Below, in pieces: positions 12,820 to 12,952 of a stretch of 12,952 bases of DNA. The notes under the pieces were generated by a model. It searched no databases, had not been told where the DNA came from, and saw nothing but the letters and a program-made list of their open reading frames with translations. Source of the DNA: JAFKKS01 sp039808325 (lineage in GTDB: Bacteria; Pseudomonadota; Alphaproteobacteria; Rhizobiales; Xanthobacteraceae); the NCBI GenBank assembly GCA_039808325.1, contig JBDHSU010000112.1, positions 1 to 12,952 of the forward strand, in the 5' to 3' direction. Each line of letters begins with the position of its first letter. Position 1 is the first letter of the stretch. The position numbers were made by a program, and so were the translations under genes.

Positions 12820-12952
12820 CATCGCCACAAGGCCAAGACCACCGAGCGCCCCCATTGACGCGCGGCTGTGCGCGCCGGGACCACACGACTTGGGCCCGCC
12901 GGGAGAGCGTCAGCGTCTAACGAACGCGCCGCCCGGCCACCGCTCCCCGCCC

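Noticed and set aside
12319..12858. Open plus-strand frame of 179 codons at the right end
   Set aside because: It crosses the nested repeats and the structured element, has no ribosome site and reads only Arg/Pro/Gly/Ala-rich text.
1..12952. CRISPR array, prophage, insertion sequence or defence island
   Set aside because: No evenly spaced repeats, no transposase, integrase or phage structural genes, and the genes are mostly common chromosomal families.

Overview
The window is GC-rich, tightly packed DNA that reads as an ordinary chromosomal segment of an alphaproteobacterium, most likely a member of the Hyphomicrobiales (Bradyrhizobium/Xanthobacteraceae-like). This placement is inferred from three things: codon use, the style of the proteins (a HlyU-family small protein, a beta-class glutathione transferase, an ArsR-SRPBCC pair), and several short palindromic intergenic repeats of types I remember from that order. 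I see no integrase, transposase, tRNA, rRNA or CRISPR array.

Layout. 1-115 holds an inverted pair of 38-bp repeats. 116-1237 encodes a small stand-alone RecD-like helicase. 1238-1568 is repeat-filled. 1569-3262 is a two-gene ABC-2 exporter operon (ATPase and permease, YadG/YadH type, overlapping at ATGA). It converges, across a repeat hairpin, with a HlyU-family gene (3439-3747, minus strand). The HlyU gene is divergent from an aquaporin Z gene (3887-4615) that ends in a clear intrinsic terminator. 4859-6505 holds a membrane-anchored diguanylate cyclase and a small membrane protein that are probably co-transcribed. These converge on a minus-strand SDR gene (6567-7361), which is divergent from a beta-class GST gene (7468-8100). 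8287-8940 encodes an exported, probably beta-barrel protein. 9224-10414 encodes a PHB-depolymerase-family esterase. 10475-11325 is an ArsR regulator overlapping an SRPBCC/AHSA1 protein. 11357-12169 (minus) is an MltB-type lytic transglycosylase. 12170-12952 holds no gene I can support, only nested inverted repeats and a strongly structured element.

How the genes work together. Three units look functional as groups: the ABC-2 exporter pair, the c-di-GMP synthase with its small membrane neighbour, and the autoregulated ArsR-SRPBCC pair. The rest appear to be independent housekeeping or stress genes (water channel, GST, esterase, cell-wall turnover).

Most worth a second look: (1) a perfect 14+14 bp palindrome covering the -10 box, the predicted transcription start and the ATG of the ArsR gene, implying a leaderless, self-repressed transcript; (2) an SDR whose Asn/Ser/Tyr/Lys catalytic tetrad is replaced at all four positions; (3) a long tract at the right end with an 18-bp perfect stem and further nested stems, a candidate structured RNA or repeat; (4) a diguanylate cyclase whose seven-helix N-terminus resembles the VUT/YhhQ queuosine-precursor transporter family. 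I found no clear evidence of a wholly new multi-gene system.
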